Shown piece after piece: positions 41,365 to 50,509 of a stretch of 55,611 nucleotides of DNA. A model generated the notes under the pieces. It searched no databases. It was not told the DNA's origin and saw only the letters and a list, made by a program, of their open reading frames with translations. The position numbers and the translations under genes were made by a program. The number at the start of each line of letters is the position of its first letter. Position 1 is the first letter of the stretch. Source of the DNA: Pseudescherichia sp039594205 (lineage in GTDB: Bacteria > Pseudomonadota > Gammaproteobacteria > Enterobacterales > Enterobacteriaceae); the NCBI GenBank assembly GCA_039594205.1, contig JBCNNW010000017.1, positions 1-55,611 on the forward strand, written 5' to 3'.

Positions 41365-43095
41365 TTACGACCGGGGCTGGTCAGCGCCTTCACCCCAGTA
41401 CTTCCGCTTACTGGTTTTGCCAATGCCGGGATTCATGCTGTTAGTGGGATCGAGCTCGCGATAGTTGCGTTTCAGGCTCTCAGCCGCCTCATACAGATGC
41501 CCGACGTTATGCTCAGCCGGATACTGCGCGCCGCGCTCGTGCAGCAGCGCCAGCATCTGCGCTTTAAGCTCATGGACATCAACGCCTTTCTTAACGATGT
41601 AGTCCTGATGGAAAACGTGACAGAAAAAGTGGCCGTAGTAAAGCTTATGCGTCAGCTTGCTGGCAATGGCTTCCGGCAGGGTCTCAAACCACTCGGTATC
41701 GTTACGTCGCAGGGCGATATCCAGAGCCAGAATCTCCTCAACCTCGTCTGCATGAACGGCCTGATAGCGGATAGCCGCCCCCGCCGCCGCGAAGCGGTGC
41801 AGAAAAGCTTTGTTGCCCTCCTCGGTGGTGCAGGCGAAGAAGCCGCCTTCGGCCTCGGTAAAGTACTCCTTCAACCAGCTCTGCGCTTCGGCGATACCGT
41901 CCCCGGCCATTTTCAACAGCAGGTGGTGCTCATACTTGTTGCGCCAGCTTTTCATGCGCGGCGGCAGGTGCCCTGGGAAGAGGCTGCCTACGCGCTGCAT
42001 CAGGCGATCGGTAAAGTGAGGCTTAAACAGCGACACGTTTTCCAGCATGGCGTCGGTCCGCCCTTTCAGGGTGAAGAGCAGCGGCATCTTGTCGGTGCCG
42101 AGCTTGTCGATCATCAGGAAGGTATCTTTGCCGTAGCGCTCGGCAATATCGTAGATATCCCGATGCATATACTCTGCCGCTACGGGCAGGTTAGTAAAGT
42201 TCGCCAGCATATGGCGGCGGATCTCCGTCAGCACCGCCGGCTGGTTGGTGCCGATATAGAACACCTGCTGGCGCTTGGCGGCGGCAAAGGTATCGAGGCG
42301 CACGGCGAAAACCGCCAGCTTGCCCGCGCAGCCGGAGGATTCAAACAGGCGAGCCGGATCGGCGTTGTAGCGTGCAGGCGTATCGGCATCAATATCACGC
42401 ACCCGCTGCACGTAGTCGCTGTCATGGGCATGGCGGCCATCGTGGCGCACCTCGGCGTCGGTCAGGCGGCGGTCGTCAAGCTTGCTGAGGATCTGCTCCG
42501 GCGTCTCGCCCAGGTCGATGCCTAAGTGATTCACCAGCCGCAGCTGCCCCTGCTCATCAATGCGGGCGAAGAGCGACATCTCGGTGTAGGCCGGGCCGCG
42601 CTGTACCAGCGAGCCGCCGGAGTTGTTGCATACGCCGCCAATGACCGACGCGCCAATGCACGAGGAGCCAATCACCGAGTGCGGCTCCCGCCCCAGCGGC
42701 TTCAGGGCCTTCTCCAGTGAATAGAGCGTGGTGCCAGGCCAGGCCAGCACCTGCTTGCCCTCATCTATCAGCTGGAGCTGATCGAGGCGCAGGGTGCTGA
42801 TAATGACAATATCGCGATCGTAGTCGTTGCCGCTCGGCGTTGAGCCTTCGGTGAGACCGGTATTCGCCGCCTGCATCAATATAATTTTATCGGCCCGTAC
42901 GCAGAGGTTAAGCACGTGCCAGAGCTGCAGCAGCGTCTCGGGGAACACCACCGCCAGCGCCTTGCCCTCGCCGGAGCGGAAGCCTTTGCGGTAGCGAGCG
43001 GTTTTAGCCGGATCGGTAAGCAGCTGTGCATGGCCTACCAGCCGGGCAAGTTCGCTGAGAAAGTGATTGTTATTGTGTAGGGAGACAGCAGACAT
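41365..43095 (-). CDS. dld: Quinone-dependent D-lactate dehydrogenase Dld
   Basis: This 576-residue flavoprotein is close to E. coli Dld (571 residues). The FAD-binding PCMH domain has LMQAANTGLTEGSTPSGNDY, VLAWPGTTLYSLEKALKPLG and HSVIGSSCIGASVIGGVCNN. The cap and membrane-binding parts include AVFAVRLDTFAAAKRQQ and YGHFFCHVFHQDYIVKKG. It oxidises D-lactate to pyruvate at the inner membrane. It is divergent from bglX across 185 bases. RBS AAGGAGTGG is visible on the minus strand. Confidence 0.98.
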   Translation of the reverse strand: MSAVSLHNNNHFLSELARLVGHAQLLTDPAKTARYRKGFRSGEGKALAVVFPETLLQLWHVLNLCVRADKIILMQAANTGLTEGSTPSGNDYDRDIVIISTLRLDQLQLIDEGKQVLAWPGTTLYSLEKALKPLGREPHSVIGSSCIGASVIGGVCNNSGGSLVQRGPAYTEMSLFARIDEQGQLRLVNHLGIDLGETPEQILSKLDDRRLTDAEVRHDGRHAHDSDYVQRVRDIDADTPARYNADPARLFESSGCAGKLAVFAVRLDTFAAAKRQQVFYIGTNQPAVLTEIRRHMLANFTNLPVAAEYMHRDIYDIAERYGKDTFLMIDKLGTDKMPLLFTLKGRTDAMLENVSLFKPHFTDRLMQRVGSLFPGHLPPRMKSWRNKYEHHLLLKMAGDGIAEAQSWLKEYFTEAEGGFFACTTEEGNKAFLHRFAAAGAAIRYQAVHADEVEEILALDIALRRNDTEWFETLPEAIASKLTHKLYYGHFFCHVFHQDYIVKKGVDVHELKAQMLALLHERGAQYPAEHNVGHLYEAAESLKRNYRELDPTNSMNPGIGKTSKRKYWGEGADQPRS

Positions 43096-43280
43096 TTTCC
43101 ACTCCTTGTGGCAGGGCCAGAATCATCTGATAAAGCATAGCGCGGGAAAATCTATCCCGACGGACTAATCGTCAGAAAAATAAGAGAATAACCCTGCAAG
43201 GCACGCTACGATTATGGCACACTGCGTTTTTCGCACGATCGGGCCGCTGAGTCGGCTGTTAACACAAGAGAGTGAACGAC

Positions 43281-45578
43281 ATGAAATGGCTATGTTCAGT
43301 AGGTGTCGCCGTAGGGCTGGCGCTGCAACCCGCTCTGGCAGAGGATACGTCCGGTAATCATCCCCTGACGCCGCAGGCCCGGGATGCATACGTCACGGAT
43401 TTACTCAAAAAAATGACGGTCGACGAAAAAATCGGCCAGCTACGCCTGATCAGTGTCGGCCCGGATAACCCGAAAGAGGCGATCCGCGACATGATCAAGG
43501 CCAGCCAGGTAGGGGCGATCTTCAACACCGTGACCCGCCAGGATATCCGTGCGATGCAGGACCAGGCGATGCAGCTCAGCCGTCTGAAGATCCCGCTCTT
43601 TTTTGCCTATGACGTGGTTCATGGCCAGCGCACCGTTTTCCCTATCAGCTTAGGTCTGGCCTCCTCTTTTGACCTTGATGCGGTAAAAGCCGTGGGTCGC
43701 ATCTCTGCCTATGAGGCAGCGGACGACGGCCTGAACATGACCTGGGCGCCGATGGTTGACGTCACGCGCGATCCGCGCTGGGGCCGTGGCTCTGAGGGCT
43801 TCGGAGAAGATACTTACCTGACCGCAATGATGGGTAAAACCATGGTCGAAGCGATGCAGGGTAAAAGCCCGGCGGATCGCTATTCGGTAATGACCAGCGT
43901 GAAACACTTCGCTGCCTATGGTGCCGTAGAGGGCGGGAAGGAGTACAACACCGTCGATATGAGCCTGCAGCGCCTGTTTAACGACTATATGCCACCCTAC
44001 AAAGCGGCGCTGGATGCTGGCAGCGGCGGGGTGATGATCGCCCTGAACTCGCTCAACGGCACGCCGGCATCCTCTGACTCGTGGCTGCTGAAGGATCTGC
44101 TGCGTGGCGACTGGAAATTTAAAGGCATCACCATCTCCGATCACGGGGCGATTAAAGAGCTGATCAAGCATGGCACGGCGGCGGATCCCGAGGATGCGGT
44201 GCGGGTGGCGATCAAGTCCGGCGTCGACATGAGCATGGCCGATGAGTACTACAGCAAGTACCTGCCGGGGCTGATCAAGAGCGGCAAGGTCACCATGGCC
44301 GAGCTGGACGACGCCACCCGCCACGTGCTGAACGTCAAATATGATATGGGGCTGTTCAACGATCCCTACAGCCACCTTGGCCCGAAAGAGAGCGATCCGC
44401 AGGACACCAACGCCGAGAGCCGCCTGCATCGTAAAGAGGCCCGGGAAGTGGCGCGCGAAAGCATGGTGCTGCTGAAAAACCGTCTTGATACGCTGCCGCT
44501 GAAAAAATCCGCTACCGTTGCTGTCGTTGGGCCGCTGGCCGACAGCAAGCGTGACGTAATGGGTAGCTGGTCCGCCGCCGGGGTTACCGAACAGTCGGTC
44601 ACTATTCTTACCGGCATCAAAAACGCCGTTGGTAGCGAAGGGAAAGTGATCTTCGCCAAAGGGGCCAACGTCACCAACGACAAAGATATTGTTGAGTTCC
44701 TTAACCAGTACGAACCGGCCATTCAGATCGACGAGCGTACGCCGCAGGCGATGATTGATGAAGCGGTCAAGGCCGCGAATCAGTCCGACGTGGTGGTTGC
44801 GGTAGTCGGCGAGTCACAGGGGATGGCGCACGAAGCCTCCAGCCGGACCGATATCACCATTCCTCAGAGCCAGCAGGATCTAATCACCGCCCTGAAAGCC
44901 ACCGGCAAGCCGCTGGTGCTGGTGCTGATGAACGGTCGTCCGCTGGCCATGGTCAAGCAGGACCAGCAGGCGGACGCCATTCTGGAAACCTGGTTCGCCG
45001 GTACCGAGGGCGGCAATGCCGTGGCCGACGTGCTGTTTGGCGACTATAACCCGTCCGGCAAACTGCCAATCTCCTTCCCGCGTTCGGTAGGGCAGATCCC
45101 GGTCTACTATAGCCACCTGAATACCGGTCGCCCCTACAATGCAGAGAAGCCGAACAAGTACACCTCGCGCTACTTTGACGAAGCTAACGGGCCGCTCTAT
45201 CCGTTTGGCTATGGCCTGAGCTACACCACCTTTAGCGTCTCTGACGTGAAGCTCTCTGCTCCGACGCTGTCGCGTGACGGTACGGTCACCGCCAGCGTTG
45301 ACGTGACCAATACCGGCAAGCGGGATGGCGCCACGGTACTGCAGATGTATATTCAGGACATCACCGCCTCTCTGAGCCGCCCGGTGAAAGAGCTGAAGGG
45401 CTTTGATAAGGTCACCCTGAAGCCCGGCGAAACGCAGACCGTCAGTTTCCCAATTGATATTAATGCGTTGAAGTTCTGGAATCAGAAGATGAAATACGCT
45501 GCCGAGCCAGGCAAGTTTAACGTCTTTATCGGCACCGACTCCGCGCGCGTGAAACAGGCGCAGTTCGAACTACAATAA
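43281..45578 (+). CDS. bglX: Periplasmic beta-glucosidase BglX (GH3)
   Basis: This 765-residue protein is the same length as E. coli BglX. The signal peptide ends at about residue 20 (LALQPALA). The GH3 N-terminal barrel has VKHFAAYGAVEGGKEYNTVD and the nucleophile Asp287 in KFKGITISDHGAIKEL. The C-terminal GH3 and fibronectin-like domains include AHEASSRTDITIPQSQQD and GYGLSYTTFSVSDVKLSAPT. It hydrolyses beta-glucosides in the periplasm. I took the ATG at 43281 rather than one three codons earlier, to match E. coli. Confidence 0.98.
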   Translation: MKWLCSVGVAVGLALQPALAEDTSGNHPLTPQARDAYVTDLLKKMTVDEKIGQLRLISVGPDNPKEAIRDMIKASQVGAIFNTVTRQDIRAMQDQAMQLSRLKIPLFFAYDVVHGQRTVFPISLGLASSFDLDAVKAVGRISAYEAADDGLNMTWAPMVDVTRDPRWGRGSEGFGEDTYLTAMMGKTMVEAMQGKSPADRYSVMTSVKHFAAYGAVEGGKEYNTVDMSLQRLFNDYMPPYKAALDAGSGGVMIALNSLNGTPASSDSWLLKDLLRGDWKFKGITISDHGAIKELIKHGTAADPEDAVRVAIKSGVDMSMADEYYSKYLPGLIKSGKVTMAELDDATRHVLNVKYDMGLFNDPYSHLGPKESDPQDTNAESRLHRKEAREVARESMVLLKNRLDTLPLKKSATVAVVGPLADSKRDVMGSWSAAGVTEQSVTILTGIKNAVGSEGKVIFAKGANVTNDKDIVEFLNQYEPAIQIDERTPQAMIDEAVKAANQSDVVVAVVGESQGMAHEASSRTDITIPQSQQDLITALKATGKPLVLVLMNGRPLAMVKQDQQADAILETWFAGTEGGNAVADVLFGDYNPSGKLPISFPRSVGQIPVYYSHLNTGRPYNAEKPNKYTSRYFDEANGPLYPFGYGLSYTTFSVSDVKLSAPTLSRDGTVTASVDVTNTGKRDGATVLQMYIQDITASLSRPVKELKGFDKVTLKPGETQTVSFPIDINALKFWNQKMKYAAEPGKFNVFIGTDSARVKQAQFELQ

Positions 45579-45583
45579 CCAGC

Positions 45584-45611
45584 AGGGCCAGTTTACTGGC
45601 CCTTCTTTTTG
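45584..45611 (+). terminator. Rho-independent terminator of bglX
   Basis: AGGGCCAG and CTGGCCCT pair around TTTA and are followed by TCTTTTT. It begins six bases after the bglX stop, separating it from osmF. Confidence 0.9.
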
Positions 45612-45661
45612 TGAGATGAGTAAGAGCGATCCGCAATTTCAACAATAATGAGGAAAGTGCA

Positions 45662-46579
45662 ATGGCAATGATTAAAGGAAGTCTGGGCTCACTGGTACTG
45701 ATGGCCGCCGTGAGCCTGCCTGCGCTGGCGGCTGAGCCGATCAAAGTTGGCTCGAAGATTGATACGGAAGGGGCGTTACTCGGGAATATTATCCTGCAGG
45801 TCCTGGAGAGCCACGGCATCAAAACCGTTAATAAGGTTCAACTGGGGACCACGCCGGTCGTACGCGGGGCAATTACCTCCGGTGAGCTGGATATCTACCC
45901 GGAATATACCGGTAATGGCGCATTCTTCTTTAAGGATGAGAATGATGCGGCGTGGAAAAATGCCCAGCAGGGTTATGAGAAGGTGAAAAAGCTCGACTTT
46001 GAGCAGAACAAGCTGGTGTGGTTAACCCCGGCTCCGGCCAACAACACCTGGACCATTGCGGTACGCAAAGATCTGGCGGAGAAGAACAAGCTGACCTCGC
46101 TGGCCGATCTCAGCGGCTATCTGAAGAAGGGCGGGGAGTTTAAGCTGGCGGCGTCGGCAGAGTTTATCGAGCGCGCCGATGCCCTCCCTGCGTTTGAAAA
46201 AGCCTACGACTTCAAGCTGGATCAGAAGCAGCTGCTCTCGCTCGCCGGGGGCGATACGGCGGTTACCATTAAAGCGGCGGCTCAGCAGACCTCTGGCGTG
46301 AACGCGGCGATGGCCTACGGTACCGACGGCCCGGTTGCGGCTCTTGGCCTGCAAACCCTGAGCGATCCAAAAGGCGTTCAGCCGATCTACGCCCCAACGC
46401 CGGTAGTGAGTGAGGCGGTGCTGAAGGCCTATCCGCAGCTGGAGGAGTGGCTGAAGCCGGTATTTACCAGTCTGGATGAGAAAACGCTCCAGCAGCTCAA
46501 TGCCAGCATTGCCGTGGAAGGGCTGGATGCCAAAAAAGTGGCTGCCGACTACCTGAAACAGAAAGGGCTGGTGAAGTAA
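45662..46579 (+). CDS. osmF: Glycine betaine-type ABC importer binding protein OsmF (YehZ)
   Basis: This 305-residue protein has the same length as E. coli OsmF. Its signal peptide ends in LPALA. Conserved ligand-region blocks are KVGSKIDTEGALLGNIILQV, LGTTPVVRGAITSGELDIYP, EYTGNGAFFFKDENDAAWK and AYGTDGPVAALGLQTLSDP. It delivers glycine betaine-like osmolytes, with low affinity in E. coli. It heads the osmF-yehYXW operon, in E. coli RpoS-dependent. Confidence 0.97.
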   Translation: MAMIKGSLGSLVLMAAVSLPALAAEPIKVGSKIDTEGALLGNIILQVLESHGIKTVNKVQLGTTPVVRGAITSGELDIYPEYTGNGAFFFKDENDAAWKNAQQGYEKVKKLDFEQNKLVWLTPAPANNTWTIAVRKDLAEKNKLTSLADLSGYLKKGGEFKLAASAEFIERADALPAFEKAYDFKLDQKQLLSLAGGDTAVTIKAAAQQTSGVNAAMAYGTDGPVAALGLQTLSDPKGVQPIYAPTPVVSEAVLKAYPQLEEWLKPVFTSLDEKTLQQLNASIAVEGLDAKKVAADYLKQKGLVK

Positions 46580-46600
46580 CCCGCCTGACAGGACCGGAAC

Positions 46601-47755
46601 GTGTCTATACGCTGTCATAACCGCGTCGTGCTGCTGCTGGTGGCTTTTGCCCTGGCGGCGGCGCTGCTGCCTTTTGTCAACTATGCGCCAAACCGGCTGG
46701 TGTCCGGCGAGAGCCGGGCGCTGTGGCAGATCTGGCCGCATTCGCCCGCGCTGTGGCTTGCCGTCCCGCTGCTCTTTCTTGCACTCTGCTTTCTGCCCCG
46801 ACGCTGGCCGCTGGCGGCGACGCTGGTGCTGGCGGAGCTGACCTTTATTGCGCTGGTATGGGGAGCGGGCAAAGCCGCCACCGAGCTGGCCCAGTCCGGC
46901 AGCGCGCTGGCGCGTACCTCTATCGGCAGCGGCCTCTGGCTATGGATGGCGCTGGCGCTGCTCGCCGGTAGCGATGCCATCCGCCGCCTTACCGTCAATC
47001 CGCTCTGGCGCTGGCTATTGCAGGCGCAGATATGGCTGGTGCCGCTGCTGCTTCTGCATAACGGTGCGCTAAAAAATCTCTCTCTGCTAAAAGAGTATGC
47101 CAACCGCCAGGAGGTGTTTAACGATGCCCTGGCCCAGCACCTGATTTTACTTGTCGGCACGCTGCTCCCGGCGCTGCTGCTGGGCGGCGCGCTGGGTCTG
47201 TGGTGCTATCGTCATCCGGCACGCCAGGCACCGGTGTTCACCGTGCTCAACATTATCCAGACCGTACCGTCGGTGGCGCTGTTTGGTCTGCTGATTGCCC
47301 CGCTGGCGGGGCTGGTTGAGCATTTTCCTGCTCTCGGCCGTGTCGGGGTAGCCGGAACCGGCCTGACGCCTGCCCTCATCGCCCTGGTGCTCTACGCGCT
47401 GCTGCCGCTGGTGCGCGGGGTGGTGGCGGGCCTGAATCAGGTTCCAGGGGAGGTGCTGGAGAGCGCCGCGGGGATGGGAATGAGCGCCCGCCAGCGCTTC
47501 TTCCATGTGCGCCTGCCGCTGGCCCTGCCGGTGCTGCTGCGCAGCCTGCGGGTCGTGACGGTGCAGACGGTGGGCATGGCGGTAATCGCTGCCCTGATTG
47601 GCGCGGGCGGCTTCGGCGCGCTGGTCTTCCAGGGACTGCTCAGTAGCGCGCTGGATCTGGTGCTGCTGGGGGTGATCCCAACGATTGCCCTGGCGGTGGT
47701 GGTCGACGCACTTTTTGGCTTATGGATCGCACTGCTGAAGGTAAAACAGCCATGA
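46601..47755 (+). CDS. yehY: ABC importer permease YehY
   Basis: This 384-residue permease is close to E. coli YehY (385 residues) and starts at GTG 46601 after CAGGACCGG. The first half holds several extra membrane segments. The binding-protein-dependent transport signature is in the C-terminal half: NIIQTVPSVALFGLLIAPLA, GVVAGLNQVPGEVLESAAGM and RSLRVVTVQTVGMAVIAALI. It partners YehW in the osmF transporter. Its stop overlaps the yehX start by four bases (ATGA). Confidence 0.95.
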   Translation: MSIRCHNRVVLLLVAFALAAALLPFVNYAPNRLVSGESRALWQIWPHSPALWLAVPLLFLALCFLPRRWPLAATLVLAELTFIALVWGAGKAATELAQSGSALARTSIGSGLWLWMALALLAGSDAIRRLTVNPLWRWLLQAQIWLVPLLLLHNGALKNLSLLKEYANRQEVFNDALAQHLILLVGTLLPALLLGGALGLWCYRHPARQAPVFTVLNIIQTVPSVALFGLLIAPLAGLVEHFPALGRVGVAGTGLTPALIALVLYALLPLVRGVVAGLNQVPGEVLESAAGMGMSARQRFFHVRLPLALPVLLRSLRVVTVQTVGMAVIAALIGAGGFGALVFQGLLSSALDLVLLGVIPTIALAVVVDALFGLWIALLKVKQP

Positions 47756-48699
47756 TCGAGTTCACGCAGGTTAGCAAAACGTTTAACGGGCAGAGCGCGG
47801 TCAGCGATCTCAATCTGCACTTCAAAACCGGGGCTTTTTCGGTGCTGATTGGCACCTCAGGCTCGGGGAAATCTACCACGCTGAAGATGATCAACCGGCT
47901 GGTGGAGCACGACGCGGGCACCATCCGCTTTGCCGGGGAGGAGATCCGCAGCCTGCCGCTGCTGGCGCTGCGGCGGCGCATGGGTTACGCCATTCAGTCT
48001 ATCGGTCTCTTTCCGCACTGGACGGTAGCGCAGAACGTCGCCACCGTGCCGCAGCTGCTGAAGTGGCCCCGGGCGAAGATCGACGCCCGCATTGACGAGC
48101 TGATGGCGCTGCTGGGACTGGATCCGCAGCTGCGCGGGCGCTATCCACACCAGCTTTCGGGCGGTCAACAGCAGCGTGTTGGCGTGGCGCGGGCGCTGGC
48201 AGCCGATCCGGAAGTGCTGCTGATGGATGAGCCTTTCGGCGCGCTGGATCCGGTGACCCGTGGCGCGCTCCAGCAGGAGATGAAACGCATCCACCGTCTG
48301 CTGGGGCGTACCATTGTTCTGGTAACTCATGATATCGACGAGGCACTGCAGCTGGCGGATAACCTGGTGCTGATGGATGAGGGCAGGGTGGTGCAGCAGG
48401 GGACGCCGCTGGAGATGCTCACCCGGCCCGCGAATGCGTTTGTCCGCACCTTCTTTGGCCGCAGCGAACTGGGCGTGCGCCTGCTTTCTCTGCGCAGCGT
48501 GGGTGACTATGTCCGCCCCGGTGAACTGGTTCCCGGAGAGCCGCTCGATGCCGCTATGACCCTGCGCGATGCGCTCTCGGCGTTTGTTGCCCGGCGCTGT
48601 GAGGTGCTGCCGGTCGCCAATGCCGAAGGGACGCCCTACGGCGCGCTCTGGTTCCAGGATCTGCTGCGTGCGGAGGCGAGCCGTGAAAGCCATTCGTGA
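47752..48699 (+). CDS. yehX: ABC importer ATPase YehX
   Basis: This 315-residue protein takes its start from the ATG at 47752 inside the yehY stop; the frame's ten upstream codons are not conserved. Walker A GTSGSGKSTT, signature LSGGQQQRVGVARALAADPE and Walker B LLMDEPFGALDPVTRG are present. It is a ProV/OpuA-type ATPase. A short C-terminal regulatory extension follows about residue 235, and the protein is slightly longer than E. coli YehX (308). Confidence 0.96.
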   Translation: MIEFTQVSKTFNGQSAVSDLNLHFKTGAFSVLIGTSGSGKSTTLKMINRLVEHDAGTIRFAGEEIRSLPLLALRRRMGYAIQSIGLFPHWTVAQNVATVPQLLKWPRAKIDARIDELMALLGLDPQLRGRYPHQLSGGQQQRVGVARALAADPEVLLMDEPFGALDPVTRGALQQEMKRIHRLLGRTIVLVTHDIDEALQLADNLVLMDEGRVVQQGTPLEMLTRPANAFVRTFFGRSELGVRLLSLRSVGDYVRPGELVPGEPLDAAMTLRDALSAFVARRCEVLPVANAEGTPYGALWFQDLLRAEASRESHS

Positions 48700-49414
48700 T
48701 CCGCTGCTGTGGCTTATTGCGCTGTTTATCGCCCTGCTGTGGGCGCTGCCCTACAGCGGCGGCCTGTTTAGCGCGCTCTTTCCTGAACTCTCCCGGCCGC
48801 TCTATCAGCAGGAGAGCTTTATCTCCCTGACGCTGGCCCACTTCTGGCTGGTAGGCGTCTCCAGCGCGATAGCCATCGTGCTCGGCGTTGGCGCAGGCAT
48901 TGCCGTTACCCGTCGGGCAGGGCTGGAGTTTCGTTCGCTGGTAGAGACCATTGCGGCGGTTGGGCAGACCTTTCCCCCGGTAGCGGTGCTGGCGATTGCC
49001 GTGCCGGTGATGGGCTTTGGTAAAGAGCCAGCGATCGTTGCGCTAACGCTCTACGGCGTGCTGCCGGTCTTACAGGGGACGCTGGCAGGTTTCGCTGCGC
49101 TGCCCGGAGGGGTGGTAAGCGTGGCGGAGGGGATGGGGCTGAGCGGATGGCAGCGCCTGATCAAGGTTGAGCTGCCGCTGGCCGCGCCAGTGATTCTGGC
49201 CGGCGTGCGGACGTCGGTCATCATTAACATTGGTACGGCGGCAATTGCTTCTACGGTAGGGGCAAATACGCTGGGAACGCCAATTATCATCGGACTGAGC
49301 GGGTTTAATACCGCTTACGTTCTGCAGGGCGCGCTACTGGTGGCGCTGGCAGCAATCATTGTTGACCGCTGCTTTGAACGACTGGCGCGCCGTCTTAGCC
49401 CGCATGCAAAATAA
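48683..49414 (+). CDS. yehW: ABC importer permease YehW
   Basis: This 243-residue protein starts at GTG 48683 (VKAIRDPLLWLIALF), preceded by GGAGGCGAG; an earlier in-frame region of 38 codons is not conserved. It overlaps the end of yehX by 17 bases. Its length matches E. coli YehW. Blocks include VETIAAVGQTFPPVAVLAIA, LYGVLPVLQGTLAGFAALPG and RTSVIINIGTAAIASTVGAN. It completes the osmF importer. Its 3' end overlaps antisense yohO by 20 bases. Confidence 0.95.
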   Translation: MKAIRDPLLWLIALFIALLWALPYSGGLFSALFPELSRPLYQQESFISLTLAHFWLVGVSSAIAIVLGVGAGIAVTRRAGLEFRSLVETIAAVGQTFPPVAVLAIAVPVMGFGKEPAIVALTLYGVLPVLQGTLAGFAALPGGVVSVAEGMGLSGWQRLIKVELPLAAPVILAGVRTSVIINIGTAAIASTVGANTLGTPIIIGLSGFNTAYVLQGALLVALAAIIVDRCFERLARRLSPHAK

Positions 49415-49502
49415 CGGTGTAGCCCGCCAGCATTACGCCGCCGATGCCGCCCACGGCCATAAGAAAGAAAAGAGTAATGATGGAAATTTTGGCTGCGTTC
49501 AT
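49395..49502 (-). CDS. yohO: Small membrane protein YohO
   Basis: This 35-residue protein takes its start from the ATG at 49502 (MNAAKISIITLFFLMAVGGI), matching E. coli YohO closely; the frame continues upstream without family support. RBS AGGAGC is seven bases before. It has a single hydrophobic segment and GGVMLAGYTVILHAG at the C-terminus. Its end overlaps the yehW end on the opposite strand, as a convergent pair. Function unknown. Confidence 0.92.
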   Translation of the reverse strand: MNAAKISIITLFFLMAVGGIGGVMLAGYTVILHAG

Positions 49503-49560
49503 GATGTGCTCCTTATTTACGCGGATAAGTATAACGTGAAGCGCAGCTGTTAATAAAACA

Positions 49561-50292
49561 TTAAATGCCGAGCGGGTAGATGGCATGCCCGGCGGCCCGC
49601 CACGCCGTCAGCTGCTGCTGCTGTGCCAGGGTGGGGGCGTCACCGCACCACACCATCATCGTCTGGCCCTCAAACAGATCGGGGCGCAGCTGACTCAAAG
49701 AATTTGCCAACACCTCCACGCGCCAGCCCTGCTCGCTTAATCGCCAGCCCTCCAGCCATAGCCGGGTAGTGTCATGAATGTTCCAGCCGACGACCAGCGC
49801 ATCCTTGTTGTGCTTTTTACGCGACGCGGCAAGAGAGGCGGAGATATGATTGATAAGAAGTCCATCAAGCAGGCTGAGCATCGCCAGCAGGGTCGCCTGT
49901 TGGCCATGCAGGCGTCGGCGGAGGGGGACGAAGAGATGCAGCGTAAGCGTTTCGGCAGGGTAGTCGCGGGTTCGCTCTTTAAGCCACTGTCGCAGGCGGG
50001 CTATATTGCCGTTTTGCAGCAGCTGAAGTAGTGCCTCCTGCTGATCGCGCCAGCCGTTCGAGTCATCCAGCGACTCGTTTTGCAGCAGCGCCTGGACCTT
50101 ACTTACCGGTACGCCTGTATCTATCCAGCGCTTTATCTCACGAATGCGATCGATATCGGCATCGTTAAATAGCCGATGCCCGCCATCGGTGCGCTGCGGC
50201 TTCAGCAGTCCGTACCGTCGCTGCCAGGCGCGCAGCGTAACGGGATTGATATCACAGAGCAAAGCCACTTCACCAATCGTGTAAAGCGCCAT
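49561..50292 (-). CDS. mlrA: MerR-type regulator MlrA (curli/csgD activator)
   Basis: This 243-residue protein has the same length as E. coli MlrA, from the ATG at 50292 (MALYTIGEVALLCDINPVTL). The MerR helix-turn-helix spans about residues 4-70 (RAWQRRYGLLKPQRTDGGHR, LFNDADIDRIREIKRWI). The C-terminal half resembles the B12-binding-like fold but lacks a clear cofactor motif. It activates csgD for curli and biofilm in E. coli under RpoS. It is divergent from btsS across 217 bases. Confidence 0.96.
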   Translation of the reverse strand: MALYTIGEVALLCDINPVTLRAWQRRYGLLKPQRTDGGHRLFNDADIDRIREIKRWIDTGVPVSKVQALLQNESLDDSNGWRDQQEALLQLLQNGNIARLRQWLKERTRDYPAETLTLHLFVPLRRRLHGQQATLLAMLSLLDGLLINHISASLAASRKKHNKDALVVGWNIHDTTRLWLEGWRLSEQGWRVEVLANSLSQLRPDLFEGQTMMVWCGDAPTLAQQQQLTAWRAAGHAIYPLGI

Positions 50293-50509
50293 GATTCCAC
50301 CTTTGCCAGCAGACTCCATTTCCCGAGGATCGATGCCCAGCCTATCAGAAGGGACCGACCGTTTTATGATCGCTTTGTAACAATTTCGTCAAATAACCGG
50401 GTCTGTTTTGTGATAGTGAGCACGATTTATCGAATTATTGCAATGCTTAAAAGAAAGTTACCTCCACTCACTGTATGTTACGCGTTTTTACCGGGATGGA
50501 CGCACGCGC